A stretch of 64,000 nucleotides of DNA from Gemmatimonadetes bacterium bin94. Its GTDB lineage: Bacteria; Gemmatimonadota; Gemmatimonadetes; Longimicrobiales; Gaopeijiaceae. Below the pieces are notes generated by a model. The model was not told where the DNA came from and made no database searches. It saw nothing but the letters and a program-made list of their open reading frames with translations. Position numbers and translations under genes: made by a program. The DNA is taken from NCBI GenBank assembly GCA_002238865.1, contig MPNE01000014.1, positions 23,799-87,798 of the forward strand, given 5' to 3'. Each line of letters starts with the position of its first letter. Positions within the stretch are counted from its first letter, which is position 1. This document shows, one piece after another, positions 25,750 through 34,950 of the stretch.

Positions 25750-27219
25750 ATGCAATTCCCCACGCCCCGGCCCCGCCACCTCCTCCCCGTCCTGCTCGTC
25801 GCGGCCGCGTGCACGTCGCCCCACGACACCGTCATCCTGCACGGGCGCGTCATGGACCCCGAGACCGGGCTCGACGCGACCCGCAACGTCGGGATCAGGG
25901 ACGGCACGATCGCAGCCGTCACGGAGGACGGCATCGCCGGCCGGGACACGATCGACGCGACCGGCCTCGTGGTCGCGCCCGGCTTCATCGACCTGCACGC
26001 GCACGGGCAGGATCCGGTGAGCAACCCGCTCCAGGCGCTGGACGGCGTGACCACCGCCCTGGAGATGGAGATCGGGGTATACCCGGTGGCTTCCTGGTAC
26101 GCTTCCCGCGAGGGCAATGCCCTGCTCAACTTCGGCGCGACGGTCAGCCACCCGAACGCGCGGGCCAAGCTCCTCCTCGGCGTCGACACCGGACATCAGC
26201 CGACGCTCCCCCCCGGCGAGAACGAGTCGATGGGATCCGACGTCATCTACCAGGCCCTCGACGACGACCAGATCGCCGAACTCGCCGCCCTGATGGAGGG
26301 AGGTCTGGCAGAAGGGGGTCTCGGCTACGGCTTCGGCATTACCTACACACCGGGAGCATCGCGCACCGAGATCGTCCGCCTCTTCGAGTCGGCGGCCACG
26401 GCGGGCGTGCCCGCGTATGTGCACCTGCGCGGGGCCGGTTCGATGGGCAACCTCGGCCCCTTCCAGGAGGTCATCGCCAACGCCGCGGCGACCGGGGCCT
26501 CCGTTCACGTCGTCCACCTCAACTCAAGCGCCGACGAAGACGCGCGGGAAGCGCTGGGGATGATCCGCGGCGCGAGCGAGCGAGGCGTCGACATCACCAC
26601 CGAAGCGTACCCCTACACGGCGTCGTCCACCTTCATCGAATCGGCCCTCTTCGATTCCTGGGTGGGTCTCGACGATTCCGACTACCGGCGGCTTCAGTGG
26701 CCCGGCCAGGAGGAGCGGCTCAACGCCCGCACCTTCGCCGAATACCGTGAGCAGGGGGGATGGGTGGTCATCCACGGCCGCAACGAGGAGACCAACGAGT
26801 GGATCGTGGCCCAGCCGGACGTGATCGCGGCCAGCGACGGCATCCCCTTCCTGCACCTTTCCGTGCACCCGAGGGGCGCCGGCACCTTCGCCCGCATTCT
26901 GGGGCACTATTCCCGGGACCGCGGGGCGCTCTCGCTGATGGACGCCCTGGCCAAGATGACCATTCTGCCGGCCCGCCGGGTCGAGGGGGCGGCCCCCGAG
27001 ATGGCGCGAAAAGGCCGCGTCCAGGCGGGAGCCGACGCGGATCTGGCCGTGTTCGATCCGGAAACGGTGCTGGACCAGGCCGACTACGACGCTCCCGCCA
27101 CGCCGTCCCGGGGGTTCATGTTCGTGCTCGTCGGCGGTACGCCCGTCGTCCGGGACGGCACCGTGGTGGATGGGGTCTACCCGGGGCAGGCGATCATGCA
27201 CCCGTCCGATCCCGATTGA
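25750..27219 (+). CDS. N-acyl-D-amino-acid deacylase family amidohydrolase, lipoprotein
   Basis: 489-residue amidohydrolase of the D-aminoacylase/dihydroorotase-like group with a lipoprotein signal ending AAACTS, so it probably acts in the periplasm. The metal site begins with PGFIDLHAH near residue 80; further metal or acid residues lie in VHLRGAGS, VVHLNSS and the late AASDGIPF and HPRGAGTFARIL blocks, which are typical of D-aminoacylases. The C-terminal GADADLAVFDPETV is the composite beta-sandwich. It would release D-amino acids or related amines from N-acyl compounds. An S9 peptidase gene follows 56 bases later. Confidence 0.88.
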   Translation: MQFPTPRPRHLLPVLLVAAACTSPHDTVILHGRVMDPETGLDATRNVGIRDGTIAAVTEDGIAGRDTIDATGLVVAPGFIDLHAHGQDPVSNPLQALDGVTTALEMEIGVYPVASWYASREGNALLNFGATVSHPNARAKLLLGVDTGHQPTLPPGENESMGSDVIYQALDDDQIAELAALMEGGLAEGGLGYGFGITYTPGASRTEIVRLFESAATAGVPAYVHLRGAGSMGNLGPFQEVIANAAATGASVHVVHLNSSADEDAREALGMIRGASERGVDITTEAYPYTASSTFIESALFDSWVGLDDSDYRRLQWPGQEERLNARTFAEYREQGGWVVIHGRNEETNEWIVAQPDVIAASDGIPFLHLSVHPRGAGTFARILGHYSRDRGALSLMDALAKMTILPARRVEGAAPEMARKGRVQAGADADLAVFDPETVLDQADYDAPATPSRGFMFVLVGGTPVVRDGTVVDGVYPGQAIMHPSDPD

Positions 27220-27275
27220 CGCTACTGCGCACGGATCATCCGCATATGAAGCACTGCACAAAGGAGCGAGAATCG

Positions 27276-29324
27276 ATGAAACGCCTGTTTCCACACCTCC
27301 CGCGGCTCCAACACGGGCTGATGGCCGCCGCGGCTGCCGCAACCATCGCGGCGGCGCCGGCGTCCGCCCAGGAACCACTCTCCCTCGACCACTACATGGA
27401 CATGGAGACCGTGTCCAACCCCCGGATCTCGCCCGACGGCTCCCGCGTGATCTACACCCTCGGGCGCATCGACGAGGTCAACGACCGCCGCGAGTCGTCG
27501 CTGTGGATGATGAACATCGACGGATCGAGGAAGCGGCACCTCGTTGACGGTGGCGGGGCGGCGTGGTCCCCGGATGGCACCCGGATCCTCTACACAGCCC
27601 CCGGTGAGCCGCAGGGCTCCCAGATCTTCGTAAGATGGATGGACGCCGAGGGCGCGACCAGCCCCGTCACCCGGCTGGAAAACGGACCCTCCAACCCGCG
27701 CTGGTCGCCCGACGGCAACTGGATCGCCTTCACCGGCCGCGTACCCGACAGGGCCGACTTCGCCGGGGTCGACCTGCCCTCGAGGCCCGACGGATCGACG
27801 TGGACCCCCGCACCCAAGGTGGTCGAGCGGGCCGCGTACAAGCGGGACCGCGCCGGATACGTGGACACCGGCTGGACACACGTCTTCGTCGTTCCCGCGG
27901 AAGGCGGCACACCCCGCCAGCTCACCGACGGGAACTGGAATCACTCGTCGATCCGGTGGAGCCCCGACGGCAGCGAGATCTACTTTACCTCGTACAGGGA
28001 GGAGGACTGGGACCGGCCCGAGCACTGGCAGGAATCCGAGATCTACGCGGTCGACGCCGCAACCGGGGATATCCGGCAACTGACGCACCGGCGCGGCCCG
28101 GACGGCGGTCCGGTCCCCTCCCCCGACGGTTCCCTGATCGCGTATACGGGAATCGACGCGCACCGCGACACCTACCGCAACGTGAAGATCCACGTCATGA
28201 ACCGCGACGGGTCGGGTTCGCGCGTCATCTCGGAAGGCTACGACCGCCAGGTCGGGCCGATGACCTGGGCGCCGGACGGCGGCGGGCTCTACTTCAACGT
28301 CAACCGCGACGGCTACGCGCAGCTCCACTTCGTCTCGCTGGAACGCGGCGTGAGCCAGCTCACGTCGGGCAAGCACATGTTCTCGATGTCCTCGTTCGCC
28401 GACGACGGCACCGCCGTCGGGGTCATCTCGGACGCCCACGAACCCGGAGACATCTTCCGTTTCAACCTCACGCACCCGGAAGCCACGGTCCGTCTGACCG
28501 AGGTCAACGAGGATGTGCTGGGACATGTCGGACTGGGCGAGGTCGAGGAGGTCTGGTACGACTCTTCCGACGGTTTCCGCGTTCAGGGCTGGATCGTCAA
28601 ACCGCCGGACTTCGACCCCGAGCGCACGTATCCGCTGATGCTCGTCATCCACGGCGGCCCACACGGCATGTACAACGGGAGCTTCAACTTCGCCTTCCAG
28701 GAGCACGCATCGAACGGCTACGTGGTCCTGTACACCAATCCTCGCGGCTCGACGGGCTATGGGACGGAGTTCGCCAACGCAATCAACCACGACTATCCGG
28801 GCGCCGACGTCCCCGACCTCATGAACGGCGTGGACGAGATGCTCGAGCGGGGCTATGTGGACGAAGACAACCTGTTCGTGTACGGCTGTTCCGGCGGGGG
28901 CATCCTGACCAGCTACATCGTGGGCAACACGGATCGGTTCCGCGCAGCCTCCGCCAACTGTCCCATCGTGAACTGGATCTCGGCGATGGGTACATCCGAC
29001 GCCACCGGCTACATGCGCACCTTCGAGAAGCCGTTCTGGGAGGACCCGGCCGAGTGGATCGACCGTTCGTCGATCTTCTACGTCGGCAACGTCACCACCC
29101 CCACGATGTTCCTGACCGGGGAGATGGACCTGCGCACGCCCATGGCCCAGACGGAGGAGTTCTACCAGGCCCTGCACTACATCGGCGTGCCGACCGTGAT
29201 GGTCCGCTTCCAGGGCGAATGGCACGGCACGTCGTCCAGGCCTTCCAACTTCCTGCGCACTCAGCTCTACCTGCGCAAGTGGTTCGAGAAATGGGGCACG
29301 CACAAGGAAAAGATGGCGACATGA
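27276..29324 (+). CDS. Secreted S9-family serine peptidase (prolyl oligopeptidase / acylaminoacyl peptidase-like)
   Basis: 682 residues from the ATG at 27276, which has AAGGAG nine bases upstream. A signal peptide (MAAAAAATIAAAPASAQ) is followed by a TolB-like propeller (RISPDGSRVIYTLG; PRWSPDGNWIAFTG) and an alpha/beta-hydrolase domain. The triad reads as Ser539 in GCSGGG, Asp618 in GEMDLRTP and His650 in GEWHGTS. The nucleophile motif has Cys before Ser instead of the more usual Gly or Tyr. Its stop overlaps the ATG of a metallo-hydrolase (ATGA). It likely trims peptides brought to the periplasm. Confidence 0.92.
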   Translation: MKRLFPHLPRLQHGLMAAAAAATIAAAPASAQEPLSLDHYMDMETVSNPRISPDGSRVIYTLGRIDEVNDRRESSLWMMNIDGSRKRHLVDGGGAAWSPDGTRILYTAPGEPQGSQIFVRWMDAEGATSPVTRLENGPSNPRWSPDGNWIAFTGRVPDRADFAGVDLPSRPDGSTWTPAPKVVERAAYKRDRAGYVDTGWTHVFVVPAEGGTPRQLTDGNWNHSSIRWSPDGSEIYFTSYREEDWDRPEHWQESEIYAVDAATGDIRQLTHRRGPDGGPVPSPDGSLIAYTGIDAHRDTYRNVKIHVMNRDGSGSRVISEGYDRQVGPMTWAPDGGGLYFNVNRDGYAQLHFVSLERGVSQLTSGKHMFSMSSFADDGTAVGVISDAHEPGDIFRFNLTHPEATVRLTEVNEDVLGHVGLGEVEEVWYDSSDGFRVQGWIVKPPDFDPERTYPLMLVIHGGPHGMYNGSFNFAFQEHASNGYVVLYTNPRGSTGYGTEFANAINHDYPGADVPDLMNGVDEMLERGYVDEDNLFVYGCSGGGILTSYIVGNTDRFRAASANCPIVNWISAMGTSDATGYMRTFEKPFWEDPAEWIDRSSIFYVGNVTTPTMFLTGEMDLRTPMAQTEEFYQALHYIGVPTVMVRFQGEWHGTSSRPSNFLRTQLYLRKWFEKWGTHKEKMAT

Positions 29325-30247
29325 CGATCCGGGAGATCGGGGGCGGCACCGCGATCGTCGACCTCCTTCACCAGGGCTCCGCGGATGTGATCGGGGCCAA
29401 TGTCCTCGATCTCGCCGACGGCATCGCGCTGGTCGATCCGGGCCCCGAGGCCCGCCTGCACACGCTCCGCGAAGGGCTCGCCGCGATGGGGCACTCACTG
29501 GGCAGCGTGCGCGCCGTCCTGCTCACGCATATCCACCTGGACCACGCCACCGCGACCGGCGCGATCGTACGGGAAGCCCCGCGCGCCAAGGTGTACGTGC
29601 ACTCGGTGGGCGCTCCCCACATGGCCGATCCTTCTCGCCTCCTGGCGTCGGCAGGGCGAATCTACGGCGACGCGATGGCGACGCTCTGGGGAGACTTCCT
29701 GCCCGTGCCGCGGGGGTCGATCCGGGAGGTGGGCGAGGGTGACGTGGTGGCGCTGGGCGGCCGCCGCTTCCAGGTAGCCTACGTCCCCGGACACGCCAAG
29801 CACCACGTCGCCTACTACGAGGCCGCAACCGGAACCGCGTGGGTGGGTGACGTCGGCGGAATCCGGATCGGGGGCGGCCCGGCGCTGCCCGTCACGCCAC
29901 CACCCGACATCGACGTGGAAGCGTGGGGCGCGAGCATGGACCGGGTCATGGCGTGGGCGCCCCGGCGCATCGTGGCTACCCACTTCGGCGCGTACGACGA
30001 TGTTGCGGAGCACTTCGCCGAACTGCGCCGGGGACTCGCCGGGTGGGCCGGGCATGTGCGGGGGTCGCTGGCGTCGAGAGACCGCACCGTCCCCGACGAT
30101 CCCGCGCGGGCCCGTGCGTTCGGACAGTGGGTGGCGGCGGGACTGCGCGAACAGGTGCCGCCCGAACTGGCGGACACATACGGGACCGCGTCCGGTTTCG
30201 TGGGTTCGTGGTGGGGGCTGGCGCGGTACTGGCGAAAACGCGCCTGA
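29321..30247 (+). CDS. MBL-fold metallo-hydrolase
   Basis: 308-residue metallo-beta-lactamase-fold hydrolase without a signal peptide, so cytosolic. The dinuclear zinc motif is THIHLDH with His70, His72, Asp74 and His75; further ligands lie in VPGHAKHH, VGDVGG and ATHFG. The C-terminal 80 residues are helical. Translation is probably coupled to the S9 peptidase through the ATGA overlap. The substrate is not evident; thioesterase or lactonase-like activities occur in this fold. Confidence 0.87.
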   Translation: MTIREIGGGTAIVDLLHQGSADVIGANVLDLADGIALVDPGPEARLHTLREGLAAMGHSLGSVRAVLLTHIHLDHATATGAIVREAPRAKVYVHSVGAPHMADPSRLLASAGRIYGDAMATLWGDFLPVPRGSIREVGEGDVVALGGRRFQVAYVPGHAKHHVAYYEAATGTAWVGDVGGIRIGGGPALPVTPPPDIDVEAWGASMDRVMAWAPRRIVATHFGAYDDVAEHFAELRRGLAGWAGHVRGSLASRDRTVPDDPARARAFGQWVAAGLREQVPPELADTYGTASGFVGSWWGLARYWRKRA

Positions 30248-30256
30248 GAGCACATA

Positions 30257-30613
30257 GTGACTTCCATGAGTATCGACGTGACATGGCGGCAGGAGGCAGG
30301 CGTGCTTGTTGGCGCGATCCAGGGCCGCATCGACAGCAGCCACGCCATGGACTTCCTGAACCTGGTCGACGGAAAGCTCACGCTGAACGACACGCGTCTC
30401 GTTCTCGACTTCGAGGGCGTGGGGTTCATCAGCAGTGCCGGTCTGCGGGCGTGCCTGATCGTGGCCCGACGGTTTAGCGCCTCGGATCGCAAGTTCGGGA
30501 TCTGCGGACTCTCACAGTTCAACCGCGACATCATGTCCGTGAGTGGCTTCGACCAGCTCATCACGGTGTACGAGACCCAGGCGGTGGCCGTAGGCGCTGT
30601 CCAGGATTCCTGA
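30257..30613 (+). CDS. STAS-domain protein, anti-sigma factor antagonist-like
   Basis: 118 residues from a GTG at 30257; an ATG at 30266 would shorten it by three residues. The single STAS domain shows DSSHAMDF in the first half and VLDFEGVGFISSAGLRACL, where a Ser in ISSAGLR is at the usual phosphorylation site of SpoIIAA-type antagonists. No HATPase/anti-sigma kinase or phosphatase is adjacent, so the partner lies elsewhere. It starts 9 bases after the metallo-hydrolase stop and may share its transcript. Confidence 0.85.
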   Translation: MTSMSIDVTWRQEAGVLVGAIQGRIDSSHAMDFLNLVDGKLTLNDTRLVLDFEGVGFISSAGLRACLIVARRFSASDRKFGICGLSQFNRDIMSVSGFDQLITVYETQAVAVGAVQDS

Positions 30614-30637
30614 CACGACCATCGGGATCGGCTCCGC

Positions 30638-30671
30638 GCGCTACCCCTCGATTGGCGCTATCCCTCGATCG
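30638..30671. repeat. Imperfect 17-bp tandem duplication at a gene end
   Basis: GCGCTACCCCTCGATTG (30638-30654) is followed directly by GCGCTATCCCTCGATCG (30655-30671), two mismatches. The second copy contains the stop codon and last codons of the minus-strand serine hydrolase, so the duplication copied the 3' end of that gene into the gap after it, between the two convergent genes. Confidence 0.6.
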
Positions 30672-31878
30672 CCAGGTTCACGATTTCCCGAAACCGGCTG
30701 ACAGGATTGTTGCCCCGGGGCGTCTGCGTAAAGACCAGCACGATCAGGTTGCGGGACGGATCCACGAACGCGTTGGTCCCGTCCGACCCGCCGTGCGAAA
30801 AGACCCCCTCCTGCGACACCGACCACCCGTATCCGTAGTAGCCGGCGGGCCCGTCGGAGCCCGGGTTGGTACGGATCCTGGGTGACGTGACGAGCTCCAC
30901 GCTCTCCTCCGAGAGGAAGCGTTTCCCGCCGTACACACCGCCGTTCAGAAACATCTGGCAAAAGATCACATAGTCGTCGGCTGTCGAGATCATCCCGCCG
31001 GAAGCCCGCACGAACGGCACCTGTGGCGGGTCGCCGGGGGTCCATCCGGGCATCCAGCCGCCCTCCCCGTTCCTCTCATAGTACACGACAGACATTCTGT
31101 CCAGCTTGCCGTCCATCTTCTCGTCCACTTCGTGATGGTAGCTGTCGTGCATGCCCAGCGGCGTGTACAGCTCCCGGTCGAGGTAGTCGTCCAGCGGCAT
31201 CCCCGACGCCATTTCGGTCAGCGCGCCGAGGGTGTTGTACCCGGGGTTGTTGTAGCTGTAGGTGGTCCCGGGCGCGACCTCGGCCCCGACGTGACCGAAC
31301 CGCGCGGCCTCCAGCTGCAACGTGGGCGCGTCCGGGTGCTCCGCGCTCGGCTGCATGTAGGGTTGCAGGAACAGGGTCGGGATCCTGAGTCCGCTCGCGT
31401 GCGACAGCAGGTGGCCGATGTTGACGAACCCGGCCCGGTAGTTGTCCCACGAGGGGATGTGCTCGCGCACCAGGTCCCCATAGGCCAGCTTCCCGTCCTC
31501 CACGAGCATGGCGACGCCCGTGGCGACGACCGGCTTGGTGTTCGACGCCATCCGAAACAGGGTGTTCGGCTCCATCGGGATGTCCCGCGCCCTGTCGCGC
31601 CACCCCAGCGCCTCGTGGAGCACGACCTTCCCGTCCTTCGCGACCAGCAGCACCGCGCCAACCAGGTCCCCGCGCGCGATCGCCTCCTCGTAGAGCGCGA
31701 CGCCTCCGGCGAGCACCCCCGCCGACATGCCTGCCTCCGCCGGGGTCGCGCGGGTGACGACGGTGCCCTGGGCGGTTGCCGGCATCGAATGGGCCAGCAC
31801 GGCGGCAGCCGCCAGGGCAGCGATCACGAGCTTTCCGGGGGTGCCCCGGGCACCTCTCGGGCGAATGGATGTTCTCAT
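30658..31878 (-). CDS. Exported beta-lactamase-fold serine hydrolase (class C / esterase-like)
   Basis: 406-residue protein with a signal peptide ending MPATAQ. Active-site motifs of the penicillin-binding/beta-lactamase superfamily are Ser112-x-x-Lys115 (SNTK), the Tyr-x-Asn region YSYNNPGYN and the late HGGSDGT. These serve D-aminopeptidases, esterases and transpeptidase relatives as well as beta-lactamases; nothing points to antibiotic resistance. Its start overlaps the stop of the DUF2891 gene (ATGA). Convergent with the STAS gene. Confidence 0.9.
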   Translation of the reverse strand: MRTSIRPRGARGTPGKLVIAALAAAAVLAHSMPATAQGTVVTRATPAEAGMSAGVLAGGVALYEEAIARGDLVGAVLLVAKDGKVVLHEALGWRDRARDIPMEPNTLFRMASNTKPVVATGVAMLVEDGKLAYGDLVREHIPSWDNYRAGFVNIGHLLSHASGLRIPTLFLQPYMQPSAEHPDAPTLQLEAARFGHVGAEVAPGTTYSYNNPGYNTLGALTEMASGMPLDDYLDRELYTPLGMHDSYHHEVDEKMDGKLDRMSVVYYERNGEGGWMPGWTPGDPPQVPFVRASGGMISTADDYVIFCQMFLNGGVYGGKRFLSEESVELVTSPRIRTNPGSDGPAGYYGYGWSVSQEGVFSHGGSDGTNAFVDPSRNLIVLVFTQTPRGNNPVSRFREIVNLAIEG

Positions 31879-33203
31879 GGGACAGCTCCTCTCGTTGCCT
31901 GTACCAGGTACTTGAGCGCGAAGGACCCGATCCAGTGGGATCCCGCGTAGTCTGCGTCGAACATGGTCTCGAACCCGGCCTGGACGTGTGCGTCCACGAG
32001 CTCCCGCAGGCGAGCCACCCTGGGGTCGTCCGCCGGCAGCGCCAGGGCGATGCGCACCATCGCATCCGCGCGGGTGAAGGCCAGGCCGATCAGGTGGGAG
32101 CGGGCACCCAGCACCGCCCGCAGCGAGTCGTTGGTGATCACGGCCCCACCCTCGGACGGTGGCGCGTCGTCGCTGGAACCCGCCGGAGCGGGGGTGCGCA
32201 GGGTCGCGAATTCGTCCGAATCGAGGGGGGGAAGAAAGTCATCCAGCCACTCGACGTAGGCGTCCCCTTCCATCACCATGGCCATCAGGGCCGCTTCTTC
32301 GAGACACGGCGACACGAAGTCCGACCGCCCCGGCTCGTAGGCGGTTGGACACCTCCGGTCGCCGGCGAAGAAGCGGACGGCGGCGTCCCTGAGCGCCTGA
32401 TCCAACTCGGGGCGTTCGGCCATCCCCGTGGCCTGAAGGCTCATGGCAATGGCAAAGGCCGTGTTCGCGTGCACGCCGGTCCGCACCGGCCCCTCCAGCT
32501 CCGCCAGGTACGCGGCCAGCCGCTCGCTCACCAGGCCGGTGACGGGCTCGAGGCGCTCCGCCCACACCGATGCATCCGCGTCGTTCCACGCCGCCAGTTC
32601 GGCGTGTAGCAGGATGAGCCACGCCCAGCCGTAGGGCCGCTCAAAAGCGGGATTCTCCGTGAGGTATTCCAGCTCGCCCTCGATGGCGGCCTCGGAAAGA
32701 TGGTCCCGCAGCTTCTCCCGGATCAGGGGCGTGACGGCCAATTCGGGCACCTCCTTCATCAGCCGGACCATGGTCCAGGTCGAGTTCACCGCCGAATGCC
32801 AGTCCCAGCACCCGTAGAATGCGCGATTCCGGTCAAACCCGCGCCGCCTCGTGTAGGCGATGTCGTCCAGGTACCCCGCGCGGTCGGGACGCAGCGTGTG
32901 CGGCCGGTCGACGCAGGAAAGGGGCATGGCAGCAAGGGCGAGCGCGGTTTCGGTGTCGAGGAGGGCGGCCGGGCCGACTGTGCCGACTGTGCCGACAGCG
33001 TCGGAGGCCCCGTCAGGCTCGGCCGTCGCGGAGGCGGCAGCAGGGGCCGCAACGGGGGCCGTGTCCGTGGTGCTCGCGCTGTCTCCCGGTGTCCCGGCGG
33101 GTACGTCGGCCACGCAAGCGGTCGCCGCGAGGGACAGCGCCACCGCGCTGAAGCACGAAACGCCGCCCGGGGTGGAGGGCTTGAGGCGCTGGGCCATGGG
33201 CAT
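31875..33203 (-). CDS. DUF2891 lipoprotein
   Basis: 442-residue predicted lipoprotein (SLAATACVAD at the signal end) with a low-complexity linker rich in Ala, Val, Gly and Thr around residues 35-80 before the folded part. The DUF2891 signature FYGCWDWHSAVNSTW lies near residue 130, and GWAWLILLHAELAAW follows. The family is a helical, probably alpha/alpha-barrel protein of unknown activity. Two ATGs, at 33203 and 33197, could start it. It is coupled to the serine hydrolase downstream. Confidence 0.85.
   Translation of the reverse strand: MPMAQRLKPSTPGGVSCFSAVALSLAATACVADVPAGTPGDSASTTDTAPVAAPAAASATAEPDGASDAVGTVGTVGPAALLDTETALALAAMPLSCVDRPHTLRPDRAGYLDDIAYTRRRGFDRNRAFYGCWDWHSAVNSTWTMVRLMKEVPELAVTPLIREKLRDHLSEAAIEGELEYLTENPAFERPYGWAWLILLHAELAAWNDADASVWAERLEPVTGLVSERLAAYLAELEGPVRTGVHANTAFAIAMSLQATGMAERPELDQALRDAAVRFFAGDRRCPTAYEPGRSDFVSPCLEEAALMAMVMEGDAYVEWLDDFLPPLDSDEFATLRTPAPAGSSDDAPPSEGGAVITNDSLRAVLGARSHLIGLAFTRADAMVRIALALPADDPRVARLRELVDAHVQAGFETMFDADYAGSHWIGSFALKYLVQATRGAVP
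32973..32997. repeat. 9-bp tandem repeat in the linker of the DUF2891 gene
   Basis: The unit GCCGACTGT occurs twice in full and once in part. It encodes the repeated Thr-Val-Gly of the low-complexity linker and is a likely site of in-frame slippage; copy changes would only alter linker length. Confidence 0.6.
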
Positions 33204-33245
33204 CGATCGGTGGGCCGCGGGAATGAACCGGTGGGTCGCGCGGAC

Positions 33246-34931
33246 CTACCCGATCTCCGGTCTCCGCGAGTGCCAGTCGCTCCCCTTCTGGAACGCAGCC
33301 GCCACACTCAGGATACGATCGTCCGCGAACAGGTCCCCGATCAGGGTCGTGGTCAGCGGCATCTCGGTCGGGCTGTCACCGTCGGGGTTGCGCACGCCAT
33401 AGTCGTACGGGACGACCGCGGCCGGGTGCCCGGTCTGGTTGGTCAGCCCCACCTGCCCCGACCCGCTGACGAACATGTCGAAGCCGTCCATGGCCCTGGC
33501 CATCTCCTTCATGAGGATCAGGCGACGGCGCTGGGACTGTACGAAGTCGAGGGCGAGCGCGTCCCTTCCCCCCCGGAACCGGCTGAGCCGCCTGCGCTCC
33601 TCTTCGCTGACATCGTCGGGGATCGGCTCCGGCTCGCCCTCCGGCGCGACGTAGAAGTCGAACGCCGCCGACGACTCGACGCCCAGCGCGTTGGAGCGCC
33701 CGTCCGGGATTTCGGACATGGGTTGCGGGTCGGCGCCGAGGGCGCGCAGCTGTTCCAGAAACGACTCGGGCGCGTCCTCGGTGTAGCCGATCCGCATGGC
33801 AGACAGGTCGGGGTCGGGATCGAACCGGAACGGCGTGGTAAGCGATCCCGGGTCCTTTTCGTCGGACCCGTGGATCGCGTTGAAGACGAGGGCGCAGTCG
33901 AGCGCGCTGCGGCACATCGGTCCGGTCTTGTCCATGCTCCACGACAGGACCATCCCGCCGTAGCGGCTCACCCGGCCGAAGGTGGGCCTCAGCGCGGTCA
34001 ACCCACACCGCCGCGAGGGCGACACAATGGATCCCTGGGTCTCGGTTCCGATGGCGAACGCCACGCACCCGGCGGCGGTTGCCGATCCCGGGCCCGCGGA
34101 CGACCCGCTCGATCCCTCGTCGAGGTTCCACGGGTTCAGGGTGCGTCCCCTGTACCAGCGGTCGCCCCGCGCGAACTCCCCGGTCGCCAACTTGGCCGCC
34201 AGCACCGCGCCCGCACTGCGAAGGCGCACGACAACCTCGGAGTCTTCCCGCGTGAATCGGCTGCGGAAGTCGGCGGCACCCCATGTGGTGCGGGTCCCCG
34301 ACACGGCGAAGAGGTCCTTCACGCCGTAGGGGATGCCGTGCAGGGGTCCTCTCCAGTCGCCCGCGCTGATCTCGGCGTCGGCCTGGCGCGCCTCTTCCCG
34401 CGCCCGCCCTTCCAGGATGGTCACCGCGCAGAGCAGCACGGGATCGAGGCGCTTCAGACGGTCGAGGTAGACCTCGGTGAGCTCCGCCGACGTGATCTCG
34501 CGGGCCCGAATCAGCGCGGCGAGGCGGTGAACCGGAAGGAAGGCGAGGTCCTCTTCGCTGGTGGGAACCGGTCCGCTCCACGCCTCGATGTCGATCTCCG
34601 TGCGCGCGAAGGGGTTGCCGTCCGTCTCGTGCCACAGCTTCTCCATCAGGGCACCGGTCCCACCGGGATACGCCTGGTAGTGCATCGCCGGGGCTTCGCC
34701 ATTGCCGAGCGGGACGGGTACGGGTACCTCCTGGGGCGGCACCTGCACGATGGCAGCGCCCTCCTCAAGCGGTCCCGACCCGGGCAGCGCTCCCCGCGCG
34801 CCGGCGGTTGCCGCGGGCAACGGCTCCGGCCGCAGGGTCCCCACCGCCGCCGCGGCGGCCGCGGTGGCAAGGAAGCGGCGCCTCTCGATCGGATTGCCGG
34901 CAGGAGGTGGTGTCTTCCGTGATCTGGTCAT
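33246..34931 (-). CDS. Tat-exported amidase (amidase signature family)
   Basis: 561 residues from the ATG at 34931, 19 bases after the upstream stop; a longer frame is less likely. A twin-arginine signal (ERRRFLATAAAAAAVG) precedes the amidase-signature domain. The Ser-cisSer-Lys triad is visible as Lys205 in GVKDLF, the Ser-rich GSSGSSAGPGSA, and Ser in GTETQGSI. The last differs from the classical GGSI only in the first Gly and is common in this subgroup. Likely hydrolyses amides in the periplasm; the substrate is unknown. Confidence 0.9.
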   Translation of the reverse strand: MTRSRKTPPPAGNPIERRRFLATAAAAAAVGTLRPEPLPAATAGARGALPGSGPLEEGAAIVQVPPQEVPVPVPLGNGEAPAMHYQAYPGGTGALMEKLWHETDGNPFARTEIDIEAWSGPVPTSEEDLAFLPVHRLAALIRAREITSAELTEVYLDRLKRLDPVLLCAVTILEGRAREEARQADAEISAGDWRGPLHGIPYGVKDLFAVSGTRTTWGAADFRSRFTREDSEVVVRLRSAGAVLAAKLATGEFARGDRWYRGRTLNPWNLDEGSSGSSAGPGSATAAGCVAFAIGTETQGSIVSPSRRCGLTALRPTFGRVSRYGGMVLSWSMDKTGPMCRSALDCALVFNAIHGSDEKDPGSLTTPFRFDPDPDLSAMRIGYTEDAPESFLEQLRALGADPQPMSEIPDGRSNALGVESSAAFDFYVAPEGEPEPIPDDVSEEERRRLSRFRGGRDALALDFVQSQRRRLILMKEMARAMDGFDMFVSGSGQVGLTNQTGHPAAVVPYDYGVRNPDGDSPTEMPLTTTLIGDLFADDRILSVAAAFQKGSDWHSRRPEIG

Positions 34932-34950
34932 GTCTGTCTTTCCCGTTTGC

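Noticed and set aside
30658..31878. Antibiotic-resistance beta-lactamase
   Set aside because: The Ser-x-x-Lys, Tyr-x-Asn and HGG motifs are shared by esterases and peptidases, and the neighbours show no resistance context.
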